Part shown: in pieces, positions 10,210 through 21,592 of the stretch | Layout of the letters: each line of letters begins with the position of its first letter | Position numbering within the stretch: the first letter of the stretch is position 1 | NCBI GenBank assembly: GCA_034509735.1 | Contig: JACGWO010000012.1 | Span: 27,061,188-27,125,187 of the forward strand | Origin: Sesamum alatum | Lineage: Eukaryota; Streptophyta; Magnoliopsida; Lamiales; Pedaliaceae | DNA: 64,000 bases | Direction: 5' to 3' | Notes under the pieces: generated by a model | Database searches by the model: none | Told to the model about the DNA's origin: nothing | What the model saw: the letters and a program-made list of their open reading frames with translations, nothing else | Translations under genes and position numbers: made by a program

Positions 10210-12104
10210 GTCAAACGGAACAGGTGAAATCCCGTAATGTCTTCGTAGTTCCTCATTAATATTTTGACATTGTGCTTGACTGTATGATGGCGTATGTGTC
10301 ATAGATGGGCCTGTTTGATGATACGAAGTAGATGGGCCTGCCTCATCATTTGGAACGTAATTGGTAGTCGGACCTCCTCGGACAGCAGGGTACTGTGAAC
10401 GTGAATAATTGACCAGTTCATGTAGGCCTTCACGTAGTCCTCGTACATTGTCGTATTCGATCATCAGATGTTCCAATCTGTCAGCCTGCAACGTACATAA
10501 AAAAATAAATTATATATTGACGTCTTCAAAAAACAAAAAGATAGACAAGTTTACGATTTACCATATATTCCCAATCACTTGGATTAGCAGGACGATAACC
10601 GGGTGGAACTTCCGTACGAGAAATTTGGACCCTTGTTATTTGGTGATACCAGTTCATATAATCTGGCACTGTTCCACGGCCATACGTGATTTCGGGTCTC
10701 ACTACCAACATTGATTGAACATCGTTCCATTGTGCAATATACTGTTGATGGAATGTAGCCCAATCTGCATCTTGTCGACCCCGTCTACTTATGGAATGTA
10801 ATCGTCTTTCACTTACTAGTGGATTCGGGGGGATGTCTTGAAACATTTGAAACTGACGGAGAACCCATTCTACATGATGCACCTCAACAATTGCATAATG
10901 AATCAAGGGGCATCTAATGTTCCATGGCACGCGGCCGGCATATACGGGCAATGAACTGACAAATGGATCATTTCCATCATACGGGTTCCAAATAAACTGC
11001 ACAATTAAATTATTTCATTAAATATGATAATCTATGTTAAACGTGAAAATGTGATGAGCCATTTACCTCATTTTCTTGCATCCTGTCAAACATAGCCCTG
11101 ATAACACGCAACGCATTATGTGCAGTGTGCGTCTGGATATATGCCGAGACCACCTACAAAAATAACAAATACCACATAGAATTAAGATAATAAAAAAATT
11201 GAGATATTTTATGATTAAATGTATAAATGAATTATGTATACCTTGCGGCATATGGCGGGAGAGGTAGAACATTTTCGTCATCAATGATGGTTGGACACAT
11301 CTCTAACACATCATCGGACCGAATAGGTGCTATTGTAGTAATACGAGACCATGCCCATATTTGTAGCAGTTGCATAGCCCCACCTATGTTTATTTTACCG
11401 CGCTGACTCGCCCTACAAAGCTCCCTATACATATATCCCAACACCGCGCTACCCCAATTAGGGGGGCCATCTTCAATGTCCTCCATGTGTTGCAAATACA
11501 ATAGGGAGACACAGTTTTCGGTGGCATCAGGACACAACAATCCACCAAGAATGCACAAAGCACATACACGTGCCTCTTGCAATACTTCCTCCCATGGACT
11601 ATCATCATCACAAGTGTTGACCACTAGCCATTCATGTAAGACGGGTAGTCTTATCCGGGAGTGCTTAAATGCATCCTCCGGCGGAATAAACCCCAATAAG
11701 TTAGAGCAATATTCCTACTATTGTGGAATTCCGTGAATCTACTCCCGTGATCTGATTACCGCCAACCGAAGGTGCCAGATAATGGCAATGTCCTGCAGTG
11801 TGACAGTGGCCTCTCCTATCGGAAAATGGAAAGTATGAGTTTCGGGCCGCCATCTCTCTACTAATGCGGTAATGAGGTGTTGATCAATTTCAATATGACC
11901 ACACCTAAAAACACCCAAAAATCCCATGTGATATAGTACTTGTAAAACTCGAGGATGGCGTGGGATTATTTGAAGATTGCGAAAAAAACTAGTATCACCA
12001 TGCCGTATTATTAAATTTGTGTCCTCATTTCCGGACACATCTTCAGAACGATGATTTCTTTGATCATATAATACACTATTATCACGTGGACCAAAATTCG
12101 CCAT
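10135..12104 (-). pseudogene. Plant mobile domain (PMD, MAIL/aminotransferase-like) gene, frameshifted
   Basis: Four exons fit: 12104-11242, 11153-11067, 10996-10562 and 10485-10135. Exon 1 encodes the PMD hallmark HPRVLQVLYHMGFLG..., then ETHTFHFPIGEATVTLQDIA. Later come LLGFIPPEDAF, the FIWNPYDG motif at the start of exon 3 and a low-complexity Pro/Ser/Thr tail. PMD proteins (MAIN/MAIL1 in Arabidopsis) act in the nucleus in gene expression and transposon silencing; transposon-borne copies have no assigned role. Breaks: after IIWHLRL the frame must shift (VTGVD-like text is in the next frame), it returns before EYCSNLLGF, and it shifts again inside exon 2 (WSRHI to QTHTAHNALRVIRAMF). The frame read straight through has three stops near 11710-11740. 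Start chosen at MANFGPRDN, 12104. Confidence 0.8.
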
Positions 12105-12180
12105 AATACAAATTTATAAAAGAAACGAAAAAGAAATTAAAATTTGAAGGAGAAGAAGAACATATAATCTTGGAGAAGGA

Positions 12181-12460
12181 GTGAATTGCTGTGAATTGCA
12201 GCAATTCACTCCCTCCTTTATATAGGCCGCGCCTTCACTTGAAAAAGTGAAGGCTCGGCCTTCCCCCAGCCTTCAAAAGAAGGCTGATGAATAAATGTTA
12301 TTACTGACTTCTGTGTCAGCATTAATGCTGACACAGAAGTCAGCAGTAAGTCGGGGTTATAAACCCCGACTTATTAGTCAGCACAAAACGCTCATAAAGC
12401 GGGGTTTGTAACCCCGTCTTCGCTCAAAACCGAAATTGGTGTGAAAACACACCAATTTCG
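12181..12460. repeat. Right subterminal hairpin array, with a 40-bp perfect palindrome
   Basis: Hairpins: 12181-12209 (10-bp arms), 12231-12254 (10), 12268-12285 (7), 12304-12343 (a 40-bp perfect palindrome with no loop, centred on gcattaatgc), 12347-12373 (12), an imperfect ggggtt-tgt-aacccc hairpin near 12399-12413, and 12431-12460 inside the right TIR. The same words recur as in the left array (AGCCTTC, CGGGGTT/AACCCCG), but the arrays are not simple inverted copies of each other. Confidence 0.9.
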
Positions 12461-12498
12461 ATTTTTTTTTTTTTTTACATTTTTTAAATAAATTTACC
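12422..12498 (-). repeat. Right terminal inverted repeat of the Mutator-like element
   Basis: About 77 bp, the inverse of 9103-9175 with a slightly longer poly(T) run. It is immediately followed by the second GTCGCGGTG target copy. Confidence 0.9.
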
Positions 12499-12507
12499 GT
12501 CGCGGTG

Positions 12508-14282
12508 TAAGTAACCGCCTTTTGTGAGTGAAAACGGTGTTTTCTTTATATATTAATATAGATAGATCTAATAAATTTCACATCCTAAAACAAACATTAA
12601 GTTATGTAGATAGAGGAATGTAAGATATGTAGAGTTTTAGAAACTTAAAAAGTGCCAAATTCTGTCATTGGTAATAACAATTTTGATTTTATCCCAGTAT
12701 AATTGTTAGTGATGGAAATTATGTAAAATATTATTATTATAAATAACTAACGGTACATCTACAGGAATGATTTAGTGACAACATAAATATAATGACAACA
12801 AATAGTTGTCGTCACTAGATCGTTATAAACACCCGTCACTAATGAATTTTAACAATAAGTTTATACATAATTATCATCATTAACTTATGCTATGATAATT
12901 TTAAAATAATTATGACTATCCAAATTATAAAATTTATTATTATGACAAAATAAAATTATGCAATACTTTATATTAGCACCTACTACCTAGCAAGGATCAA
13001 AATTGTAAAAACACTTTGCATTCTATGATGCACAAATACTTTTAGAATAACTTTCGACCCCTTCAAAATATGTCCAAAATTATTAATTAAATATAATTTT
13101 AAACAAACATTCATATTCGATCCTTTTGACACGTGCATTAATACATCGAGCATGCACTTATAAAAGATGAATTATATTATACAACGTAAAATAAATTTGA
13201 TAGTTAAACATTTTATACTGTCATATATTTTTAGTTATATTGCATTGTTTTAACACTTTTGATATAATATAGTATAAAACTTACGTTTTTTCCTTAAGTA
13301 ATATCGTTTTATTTACACAAATTATCATATACTATTATACTCTATTTTTCTTAATCCAAGAAAAGTTATATTCATTTGGAAATGCATTCAAGTTTTATCG
13401 TATTCTTTGTATTTATATTTATATTTATATTCTCGTATTCATATCGTATCGTATTCATATTCGTCAATTTGCGAGTCCAGGCGACAGAAAATGCATTATT
13501 CAAACAACATTTATTGGGAAAGAACATTTATTCCCGCAAACGGTTTCGTACTTGCGTTCCCCAAAATTGTGTCTGAAAACACAATAATGAGGTAATTACA
13601 TTATAGTTAGCATTAATTGCAGCATTGTCCAAACGACGTCGGGGAAAGAACATGTTTTTATTGAGCTTCAAAACGGTGGGGGCCGGCGACGCTCTGAGTG
13701 CCGTGTCTTATCAACGTAATTATTGTCGGTGGGGCAAATATTCCTGATCATGTATCACGTACTGCCATCTTTGTTTGTGTTTTCATTTTTAGTGTTCAAT
13801 TTTAAATAGAAAATAAATGTTTTTAATTTTGTGTAAGTTTTTGTATGAAATGGGAATATGTTTGAATTAATTAATGAAATTGTTGATTATATTGAACTGT
13901 TGTGTCGAATCATTATATTATCAATAAAATGTGTAACAAAAATATTTTCGCTTTAATTGTTGTTTCGACAAATGAAAACTGAAAATGAAAACACAAACAA
14001 ACATCTTTGAAAGAAAGGGGCAAAAAGAGGAAAAAGAAAGAAAGGATGAGACTAAAGTGGGTATGTTCAAAATTATTTATTTTTGATGGATAGAGAAAAT
14101 TATAAATTTAGCATCTTTTAATTCATCTTATTTATAATTTACGGCAAATTGATTTCTGTCACCAAATCTGTCTCCGATGTGTTAAACTTAAAGACAATTA
14201 ATTTTTCATTTCTAATTTTTCGTCTATGATATCCTGTCCTTTTGTAATGAACGAGAAGAGAAGAGAAAACTTGAATTTGAAT
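12508..14282. other. AT-rich intergenic DNA, no gene seen
   Basis: No supported gene. A short TTTATA/TATCGT simple repeat occupies about 13405-13465 and yields spurious Phe/Ile-rich ORFs. No inverted-repeat element was recognised. Confidence 0.6.
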
Positions 14283-14290
14283 TTAAAATC

Positions 14291-15611
14291 TAGGGACGTT
14301 CACGGTGCGGTTTTGATTTTTTTAAAGTTATTTTTAATCGAATTGACATTGGCGGCTTTATGAAATAATTTTTTAAATTGCCACTTTTAAAACCAAAATT
14401 AAAGGTGCGGTCTCGGGCGGCTCGGGCGGTTTGACAATTTTAATACTTATAACAAAAATAAGACGTTGAAACTAACAAAAATCAAGAAGTAAAACAAGTG
14501 TTTGTATTAAGCAAGAACAAAAGACCAACATTATGCATCATAACCACCAACAACCTCCACAACTTTGAGTAGATTAAAATATAAGAATATATATAGTAAT
14601 TAATTCATGAAATCATGAGTTTGATATCAATATTGACAATCTAGAAAATTAAGCAACAAGGAAACACTTAATCGAACAAAGACCAAAGGTCGGTTATGGA
14701 CATATCAAATATATTGTCAAGAAAGCATATCAAATTTAATTAATCATTAATCAGTATTTGATAATTAGTACCAGGTAATATTCACAGTACAATTCTTATT
14801 ATCAATATTCTCCCAATACTTATTGAATTTGTCTCTTATGTGAATAGCCATTAATGTCATGTGACAGTCTCCTTTATTTATCATAGTAGATAAACTCACA
14901 TGCAAAATTGCAAGTTCACCAAAAAATTGATTTGAAGTGATATAAGATGAACCCGAGAACTTCAACATCACATTATAAAAGATTTTCAAAAACTTCAAAA
15001 AGTTTCTGCGACGGGGTAGGCAGAGCTAGCGGCGATGCTTGGTTAAGGCGGTAAAGGTGTGGCGGACGAAAAGGAGAAAGGAAGAGGAAAAAAGGAATAA
15101 AAGAGAAGACTGAGAGAGAATACAAAAAAACAAGGACAACGAAGCGACTAGAAGAGAACAGAGAATCGAAGCGGCGAAAGAGAGCAAAGAGAGAGGAGTG
15201 AAAGGGCGAGTGAGAAAAAAAAAAAAAAAAAGAGGGGGAAAATACCAATGAGAAAGTTGAAGAAGAACCTAACAAGCTTAAAGTCCAAATGGGTTTACAG
15301 AATTAAATATATTTTTTTATCAAATTACTATGAATTTTTTGCTTAAATACTTTGAATATAAAATTCTTCTAAACAATTATTTATTTTATCATTTTATTAT
15401 ATATATAGTTTTGAAAAATAATTATATATTTAGCGGTTCGATTCGATTTTTGACGATTTTTGAAAGTTCTAAATTAAAACCAAACCAATAGTGCTGTGTG
15501 ATTTTATTCTAAATTTAGAATCGCGATTTGTAAAATAAATCATAAAAACGATTTTGGTTCGATTTGTTCAGGCATTTTTTGGATGATTCTAAATTTTTTT
15601 GATCACGCCTA
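14291..15611. mobile_element. hAT (Ac-like) deletion derivative
   Basis: The ends read 'tagggacgtt...' on the left and, inverted, 'taggcgtgat...' on the right. Candidate 8-bp flanks are TTAAAATC (14283-14290) and CTAAAATT (15612-15619), agreeing at the central six bases; hAT elements duplicate 8 bp. A fragment of hAT transposase lies inside (14765-14998). The purine-rich 15060-15240 segment resembles a 5' leader, not coding sequence. Ends are approximate because the TIRs are short and diverged. Confidence 0.6.
14765..14998 (-). pseudogene. hAT-Ac transposase fragment (RNase-H-like/DUF4413 region)
   Basis: A 77-codon ORF containing FSGSSYITSNQFFGELA and, after a helix-forming stretch, MAIHIRDKFNKYWENID. 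This matches the order and character of the middle region of RICESLEEPER/BED-type hAT transposases (typically 'FSGS.Y.TSN.FF.EL' and 'M..KFDKYW'). It ends at a stop where the family continues into a conserved 'VLDPRYK' segment, which is absent. The BED finger and C-terminal dimerisation domain are also missing. Confidence 0.65.
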
Positions 15612-15619
15612 CTAAAATT

Positions 15620-17224
15620 TCTCGTTCTATCAAAAGAACTAGTTTTTGTAATGGTTCTTGTCCTTTTATAGGTATATTATTATTTTTTTTAAAAAAAAAA
15701 AGAAAAAGAAGAACTGCATACCAAAAAAAAAAGAGAGATCAGATAATTTAGATTAAAGAAAATGAAAAAAAAAGTGTGAATAGTAGAATAGCAACAAATA
15801 GACAATGAGACATATGTCTACCTATATAAAAAGGGTGAAAATACCAATCAACCTCTTTTCAGTAAAAGTGTACAAACAATTTATAGTAATATTCATTTAT
15901 AATAAATAATATTGGTGGAATATTTTTGTTTTTTCTGGTAGACTTTTATTATTATTATTATTATTGTCACTTCTCATCCCACATTATAGATGAAACGAAT
16001 CATGTTGGGGGCGAGAGCAAAAGAGTTCAACCTCTCCTAATAAGTGTAACTCTAAAATTTCAAACCATTTCGTATTAGCAAGAATTTGCCTTAGAATTCA
16101 ACTCGCTTACCATTAGACCAACAAATTATCATGCTGATGTCGTATGTAAAAATCCAACAAGAATGTCCTAATAGTTAGTAAAAAATAAATGCCCCAACTT
16201 AAATACCTACCAAGCTGAATGGAAAAAAAATTAGGGTTAGGCGCAACATTAAATGGTAATAAGACCATCCTAAGTCAGTCTTGGACCCTATCTAGCTATG
16301 CAATTAATGTCATTTTTATTGTTCAAAGTTTGCTTGTAATTGTCAATGAAGTTAATTTCCCTAACCGATTGATACATGTTAATGACCAAATTTAATAACA
16401 TCATTTGACTTTCCCATTTCACTCCTTTGCCTTTATTTCTCATCAAATGCAATATTTTTCAACGAATTTCATCATCAAATTTACTTCATAGTGAGTAAAA
16501 AGAGTTGAACAAAGTCCCTTTGGGAAACAAATACCATTTAAGATAAATGTCATAATTCTTGATTATTATTTTTTACTTTTATTTGATTTTCTTTTCGTTC
16601 CTTTTTTACCCCAAATATTAATTGTCTTTTCAAATTAAATCCCTAATAAGAAAAATGTGAAAAGTATTCCATTGGTTCGTTTTACTCCTAATTCATTTGT
16701 GACATTATTTTTTAAATGAGTTAAATACAACAAATCCCTCTACGAAAATAATAATAGGCGAAATAATTATTTAGAAAAAAACAACACGATTCCATTATGT
16801 AAAAAAGTAGTGGGCTTTTTTTTTTCAAAACTTTAAAAATTGCATTGGGACTTTATTTTTATTTAGGAAGTTTTGTGTGTATTAGTATTTTTATAGGGGG
16901 TAAAATGCAGTTAATCGTTTTTGAAATTATTGTTTATGTTTACACTATTTTTTTAGTTATGCATTCCATTGATAGAAAATATTGCTTTTATGTTACCATT
17001 CAAAACATGTAAATTAGATATAATTTTTCGAAAAGTAACATTAATCAATCGGTCAAATTGCAATAATGTTGAACTTATTTCTATTATTTCCAAAATAATA
17101 ATTTAATAAATATCTTCACAAATGGAAATGAGATATCACTTTCTCCCAACGGTTCGAATTCGCTATCACACTTAACTCCGGAAGTCCGGAGAACAGCCAA
17201 TAACTAGCCCATGTAATTACAATA

Positions 17225-17255
<31 letters not shown>

Positions 17256-17328
17256 CTTTTAAAGAAAGTAATATTAGTGTGGAAGTTCAAATTTTTTTGA
17301 TGTAATTGCACGTATATTTAATGTGATT
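15620..17328. other. AT-rich intergenic DNA with SINE-like piece and (TA)n
   Basis: Apart from a SINE-like segment (15944-16125) and a (TA)n run at about 17229-17255, nothing is recognisable: no protein-like ORF and no RNA gene. Confidence 0.55.
15944..16125 (-). mobile_element. tRNA-derived SINE-like element, minus strand
   Basis: Read on the minus strand: A box 'tggtctaatggtaag' (16120-16106), B box 'ggtttgaaattt' (16066-16055), a unique body and a terminal (TAA)n tail (about 15965-15945). The simple-repeat 3' tail supports a SINE over a tRNA gene. Confidence 0.6.
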
Positions 17329-17811
17329 TGGAAAATTATATTTAGTGTCTCTGATGTTTATTTGTCTAACAAATAGGTTCATCCATTGATCAAAATTCAT
17401 CGAACTTGTTGATATTAACAAAAGAAAAAACTTAATGAAAATCGATATTTACACTCGAGTACTTATTATTGTCTCATTGCAAACCAAACAAATCTTTTAT
17501 GACTAAACGACCCTTATAATGGTGAAAATATACCCCCTCACATGCATTAACGTGTGAAGATATATAAGGATAATTTGATGATAAAAAATATTTATTTGAC
17601 CTACAATAAGTCAGTAATAAGTCAATCGTTAGTAAATATTGATTTTCATTCAATTTTTTGCTAATATTAACAAATTCAGTAAATTTTGATAACGGATGAA
17701 TATATTTATTAATCAGAAGCAAATCTCAAAATTATTAGATGTAATTTCTCAAATTACAGGGAGTTTACGCATAATTATATAAAATATCAAGAAATAGGCT
17801 GTAATTATTCC
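17329..17811. mobile_element. Diverged MITE, second copy of the family at 40449-40952
   Basis: Shares long collinear stretches with 40449-40952, including 'gaaaattatatttagt', 'catgcattaacgtgtga', 'gatatataaggataattt' and 'acctacaataagtcagtaat'. The terminal bases have decayed, so no target duplication is visible here. Non-coding. Confidence 0.75.
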
Positions 17812-17906
17812 ATATACTTAATATGCAATAGATTAATTTTTTTAAATTATATATAAATCACATAATTAATATATTATATTGCTATTTAATAAATCTAAAT
17901 TAAATT

Positions 17907-17968
17907 AAATTTGATTTGAATTAGAATTTTAGTTCCAGATAAATCAAATTTGATTTGAATTAGAATTT
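17907..17968. repeat. Short direct repeat
   Basis: The phrase 'aaatttgatttgaattagaa' occurs at about 17907 and again at about 17946, a 39-bp offset with a little spacer. It lies in the upstream region of the kinase gene. No function is suggested. Confidence 0.6.
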
Positions 17969-18063
17969 ATGATTTGTTATATATTTACCGACCCACAAAA
18001 AGGGCATGAGTGGCCTAGAGAGAGAATAAGACCTCTCCTTGAACACTTTACAGAAACTTAAAC

Positions 18064-18068
<5 letters not shown>

Positions 18069-18094
<26 letters not shown>
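18069..18094 (+). repeat. (GA)n microsatellite in the kinase gene leader
   Basis: About 13 GA units ending 57 bp before the ATG at 18151, probably inside the 5' untranslated leader. Such GA/CT tracts are common in plant leaders. Confidence 0.8.
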
Positions 18095-18150
18095 TGGTGT
18101 TTCACAGCGAAACGGCGTTGTCTGTTGCTTGATCGGTCATCTGTGCGAGA

Positions 18151-21100
18151 ATGAGACTGGCAGCAGATGATAATGGAGTTGCGGAGTGCAGTGGTGGAGA
18201 GAGCACCACGGCCGCCGGTACTGTCGGAGATGACGGAGGCGCGGTGGTGGTGGTTGGAATGAGGCAGGACTCGCGGAGTAGAGAGTTGCTGACGTGGGCG
18301 CTAGTGAAGGTGGCGCAGAGCGGCGATCGTGTCGTTGCTCTCCACATCCTCGATCCCAACGCTGGTGAGCAATTTCACGCTCTCACAACCACTGATAATT
18401 ATGAGCGCAGCCGCAGTGTTTTCGCTGCTTCTAACTTTATGGGTTATGTGGAATTCGAGGTCTTTTTGTTTGCTCTTGTGTGGAAATTGTAAATTGGTGC
18501 GTCACTAGACAGCAGTCATAGAATGACACTCTGAAATCTCCTAGTGCTTGGACAAATGGAATTCTGAGTTTGTTATCTGGATTTTGATTACTTCTTCTTT
18601 GTGATCTTGTGTGGAGCAGATAAATCGGCTCTGCTTTCGCTGGTGAAGACTTTTGATTCAGTGTTGGCTGCTTATGAAGGCTTCTGCAACCTAAAAGAGG
18701 TATTTCTGATATTCTCCTATTGCGCATTACATATTTTTTCTTCAGAAAACATTACAATCTCGGTGTGCATAAACTTTCTTATTTCCAGATAAATTTTTGA
18801 TATAATTTCTTTAATTTAAATGTTTGTGTTTAGTTTGAACGAATTCTTCCTTTTAGCCCTTTTACTTTCTCGTTCCAGAACTTCTCGGTGATCTTGATTT
18901 AGTTTTCATTTTTCTGCTCCTTAAAGGCAATGCATTTAGTAATTTGCGCCACCACTGGGTTTTTCCTTTATTGCTTCATCTTTTATTCCATTCTTTTTAT
19001 TTTTGTTTTCTTCTATTGTGGTGGTAGTGGAGGGAGTTTTACCTTGTGGATCTACAACCAACTGAAACTCCTTAATTTTCTAGAGGTCTGAAGTTCCCAC
19101 TGATCTAGATGTTTTGACTTTTGAGCCTTTTTTTTTGGTCTGTCGTCCATTATTTCTTTGGTGCAAAGCATGAGGGAACTAGAACTAGAAGTTTATTATT
19201 CTAGCTCCAGAGCATTTTTATGTACCATTTTTAGTGGATTTGCTAAAATCAGCGAATTTATGCAGGTGGATTTAAAGCTTAAGGTCTGTAAAGGATCTCC
19301 GATACGTAAGATCCTAACCCAGGAGGCAAAATCATGTGGTGCGACAAGTTTAATTCTTGGTGCTTCAGGAGTCCATCACAAAATTAGATCAAGGATCTCT
19401 GTTGCCAAGTATTGTGCCAAGAATCTACAAAAGAATGTATCAGTTATGTGTGTTGATAATGGCAAGATTTTATTTCAAAGAGAATCAAATGCTTCCGGCG
19501 TTTCGTTGTTTGGAAGTCTTGATGTGTCAGGATCGAGAATGAAAAGGAGGAAGACATTGCCCAAAAGCCCGCTAAGTCTACCTCCAGAACGAGTTTTATC
19601 ATCATCAAGCAATGGAAGTGAGGGTACTTCAATGGCTCTGGTACCCTTAAGAACCCAACAATTGCCAGAATCCAAGTCAGGATGGTCAGTATTGCGCAGG
19701 GTGTTTCTGCACAAGCGAGGAGTAACTGAAGCTTCCTCTCCTAAGAAATCATCATTGGTTCAATGGATATTAAGACTACCGAGTCGACAATCCTTTGCAG
19801 CTATTTATCCCGATCAGAAACAGATTACCGCACCTGATAAGGATGACTGTCATGTAGATTTGGACCCCGAGAATGGTGCTATAGTACTGTACTCAGCTGG
19901 GACTAACTCTACTTATTCATCCAGCATTTTCCTGGAAGAACTCAAGGCTCTTGGGGAGAAGTATTCTACAACATGCCAATTGTTTAGCTACCAGGATCTC
20001 TTGTCTGCAACAAATAACTTCCTACCTGGTTTGTTCTCATAGAAGTCTCAACTCCATTAGTTCTCAGTTCCTTTTTTCCTCTTCTTTTTTTAGGCCTCAT
20101 TCATTAATCTTGACTATATTTTCAGAAAATCTAATTGGAAAGGGTGGAAGCAGTGAAGTTTATAGGGGTTGTTTACCAGGAGGCAGGCAATTAGCAGTGA
20201 AAATTCTAAAACCATCATCAGAAGATGTTCTGAAGCAGTTCGTTTCGGAAATCGAAATTATCACGTCTTTGCATCACAAAAACATTATATCTTTACTTGG
20301 CTTCTGTTTTGAGGAAGACAAGTTACTTTTGGTTTATAATCTTTTATCCAGAGGAAGCCTGGAAGAGAATCTCCATGGTAAGTATATTATGGTTCCTCCT
20401 GCCGCTTATGTGGATTCCCTAGCATCATTGGCATCACCTTCCAATGGCATGTCTTTTGATCTCTCCCCTCTGAATTAGGTACACAGAAGTCTGAAAATTT
20501 GTTTGGTTGGGAAGAGAGATATAAGGTTGCTTTGGGAGTTGTTGAGGCGCTCGACCATTTGCACAATACAGCTGAATCAATTATACATAGAGATGTAAAA
20601 TCATCAAATATCCTTCTTTCAGATAATTTTGAGCCACAGGTATTATGTAATTCAACAATTCATCTTTCACTAAATTTCTGTGTACTATTAACTGTGCTGA
20701 TGCTCATTTTGGGCCTTACAGCTGTCAGATTTTGGTCTTGCTACATGGGCTTCAAGTTGTTCGCATCATATGAGTGCCTCAGATGTTGCTGGCACATTCG
20801 GGTTAGTGTCATAGCCTCACTTAAATCTTTAGTCATTGGCAAATCATTGCCTAAAGGTTTTGTCTTTGCACAGCTACTTGGCCCCAGAGTACTTTATGCA
20901 CGGGAAACTAAATGAAAAAATTGACGTCTATGCATTTGGCGTTGTACTCCTTGAGCTATTATCTGGTAGAAAGCCCATTGATAATGGATTTCCAAATGGC
21001 CAGGAAAGCTTGGTGATGTGGGTAAGTATCTTGCTTCTCAATTCCAAATTTAATGTTTAGTAATTCTTTTTCCAAGGAAAGTGCTAAAATTGTTACATTA

Positions 21101-21592
21101 TTTCAGGCAAAACACATTTTGAAGGAAGGTAAAATTTCAGAACTGCAAGATCCAAAGTTGGTCAATGCTTGTAACTGGGATCAATTTGAGAAAATGGTCT
21201 TAGCTGCAACCTTGTGTATCAGACTTGAACCTCAATCACGCCCCGAAACTAGCCTTGTAAGCAATTTTATTAACTTAATTTTGCCGTTGAAAATAGTGAT
21301 GTGTCCCTCTAGTTAATTATCTATTTCATGTCTCTGCTACTCAAAACAGGTTCTGAAACTCCTTCGTGGTGATCCAGAAGTTGTCCAGTGGGCGAGGCAG
21401 GAAACTGAGACTTCTGAAGACCAATTCAACTTTATTAACAGCGAACAATCTACAACAAACATCCAATCCTTCATCAATCTTGCATTGCTTAATTTGGACG
21501 ATGATTCTGCCTCTAGTAGCAGCACTGAGCAGAATCTCTCGGTGGAGGATTACTTGGGAGGTAGATGGAGCCGTTCATCAAGCTTCGACTAA
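18151..21592 (+). CDS. Receptor-like cytoplasmic kinase with N-terminal USP domain
   Basis: Nine exons: 18151-18364, 18620-18699, 19266-20028, 20126-20377, 20479-20639, 20722-20801, 20874-21021, 21107-21256, 21350-21592. They sum to 2091 nt (696 aa) with an open frame throughout. Residues ~31-168 form a universal-stress/adenine-nucleotide alpha-hydrolase-like domain (VVVVGM...; [11 protein letters not shown]). A Ser-rich linker covers ~169-340. The kinase starts near 353: [11 protein letters not shown] loop, Lys378 in AVKIL, HRD at 473-475 with DVKSSN, DFG at 493-495 and an APE motif, so it should be an active RD-type Ser/Thr kinase. No signal peptide or membrane span. This architecture matches the Arabidopsis USP-kinases of the RLCK VI type. 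Substrates are unknown; the USP part may bind nucleotide. Confidence 0.95.

Larger units (their letters stand above)
9103..12498. mobile_element. Non-autonomous Mutator-like element carrying a PMD gene
   Basis: The element is bounded by identical 9-bp direct repeats GTCGCGGTG (9094-9102 and 12499-12507), the duplication size of Mutator-like transposons. Its ends are inverted: GGTAAATTTATTTAAAAAA at the left and the same inverted at the right. Inside, in order, are the left TIR, a hairpin array, a truncated transposase N-terminal ORF on the plus strand, a disrupted plant-mobile-domain gene on the minus strand (the two meet tail to tail), a second hairpin array, and the right TIR. The catalytic transposase region is missing, so it cannot move itself. 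Known background: PMD genes are repeatedly found inside plant DNA transposons. The perfect duplication suggests a fairly recent insertion, while the internal ORF damage could predate it. Confidence 0.9.

Noticed and set aside
14973..15275. 100-codon minus-strand Ser/Phe-rich ORF
   Set aside because: Encoded by purine/pyrimidine-biased DNA upstream of the hAT fragment; looks like leader sequence, not protein.
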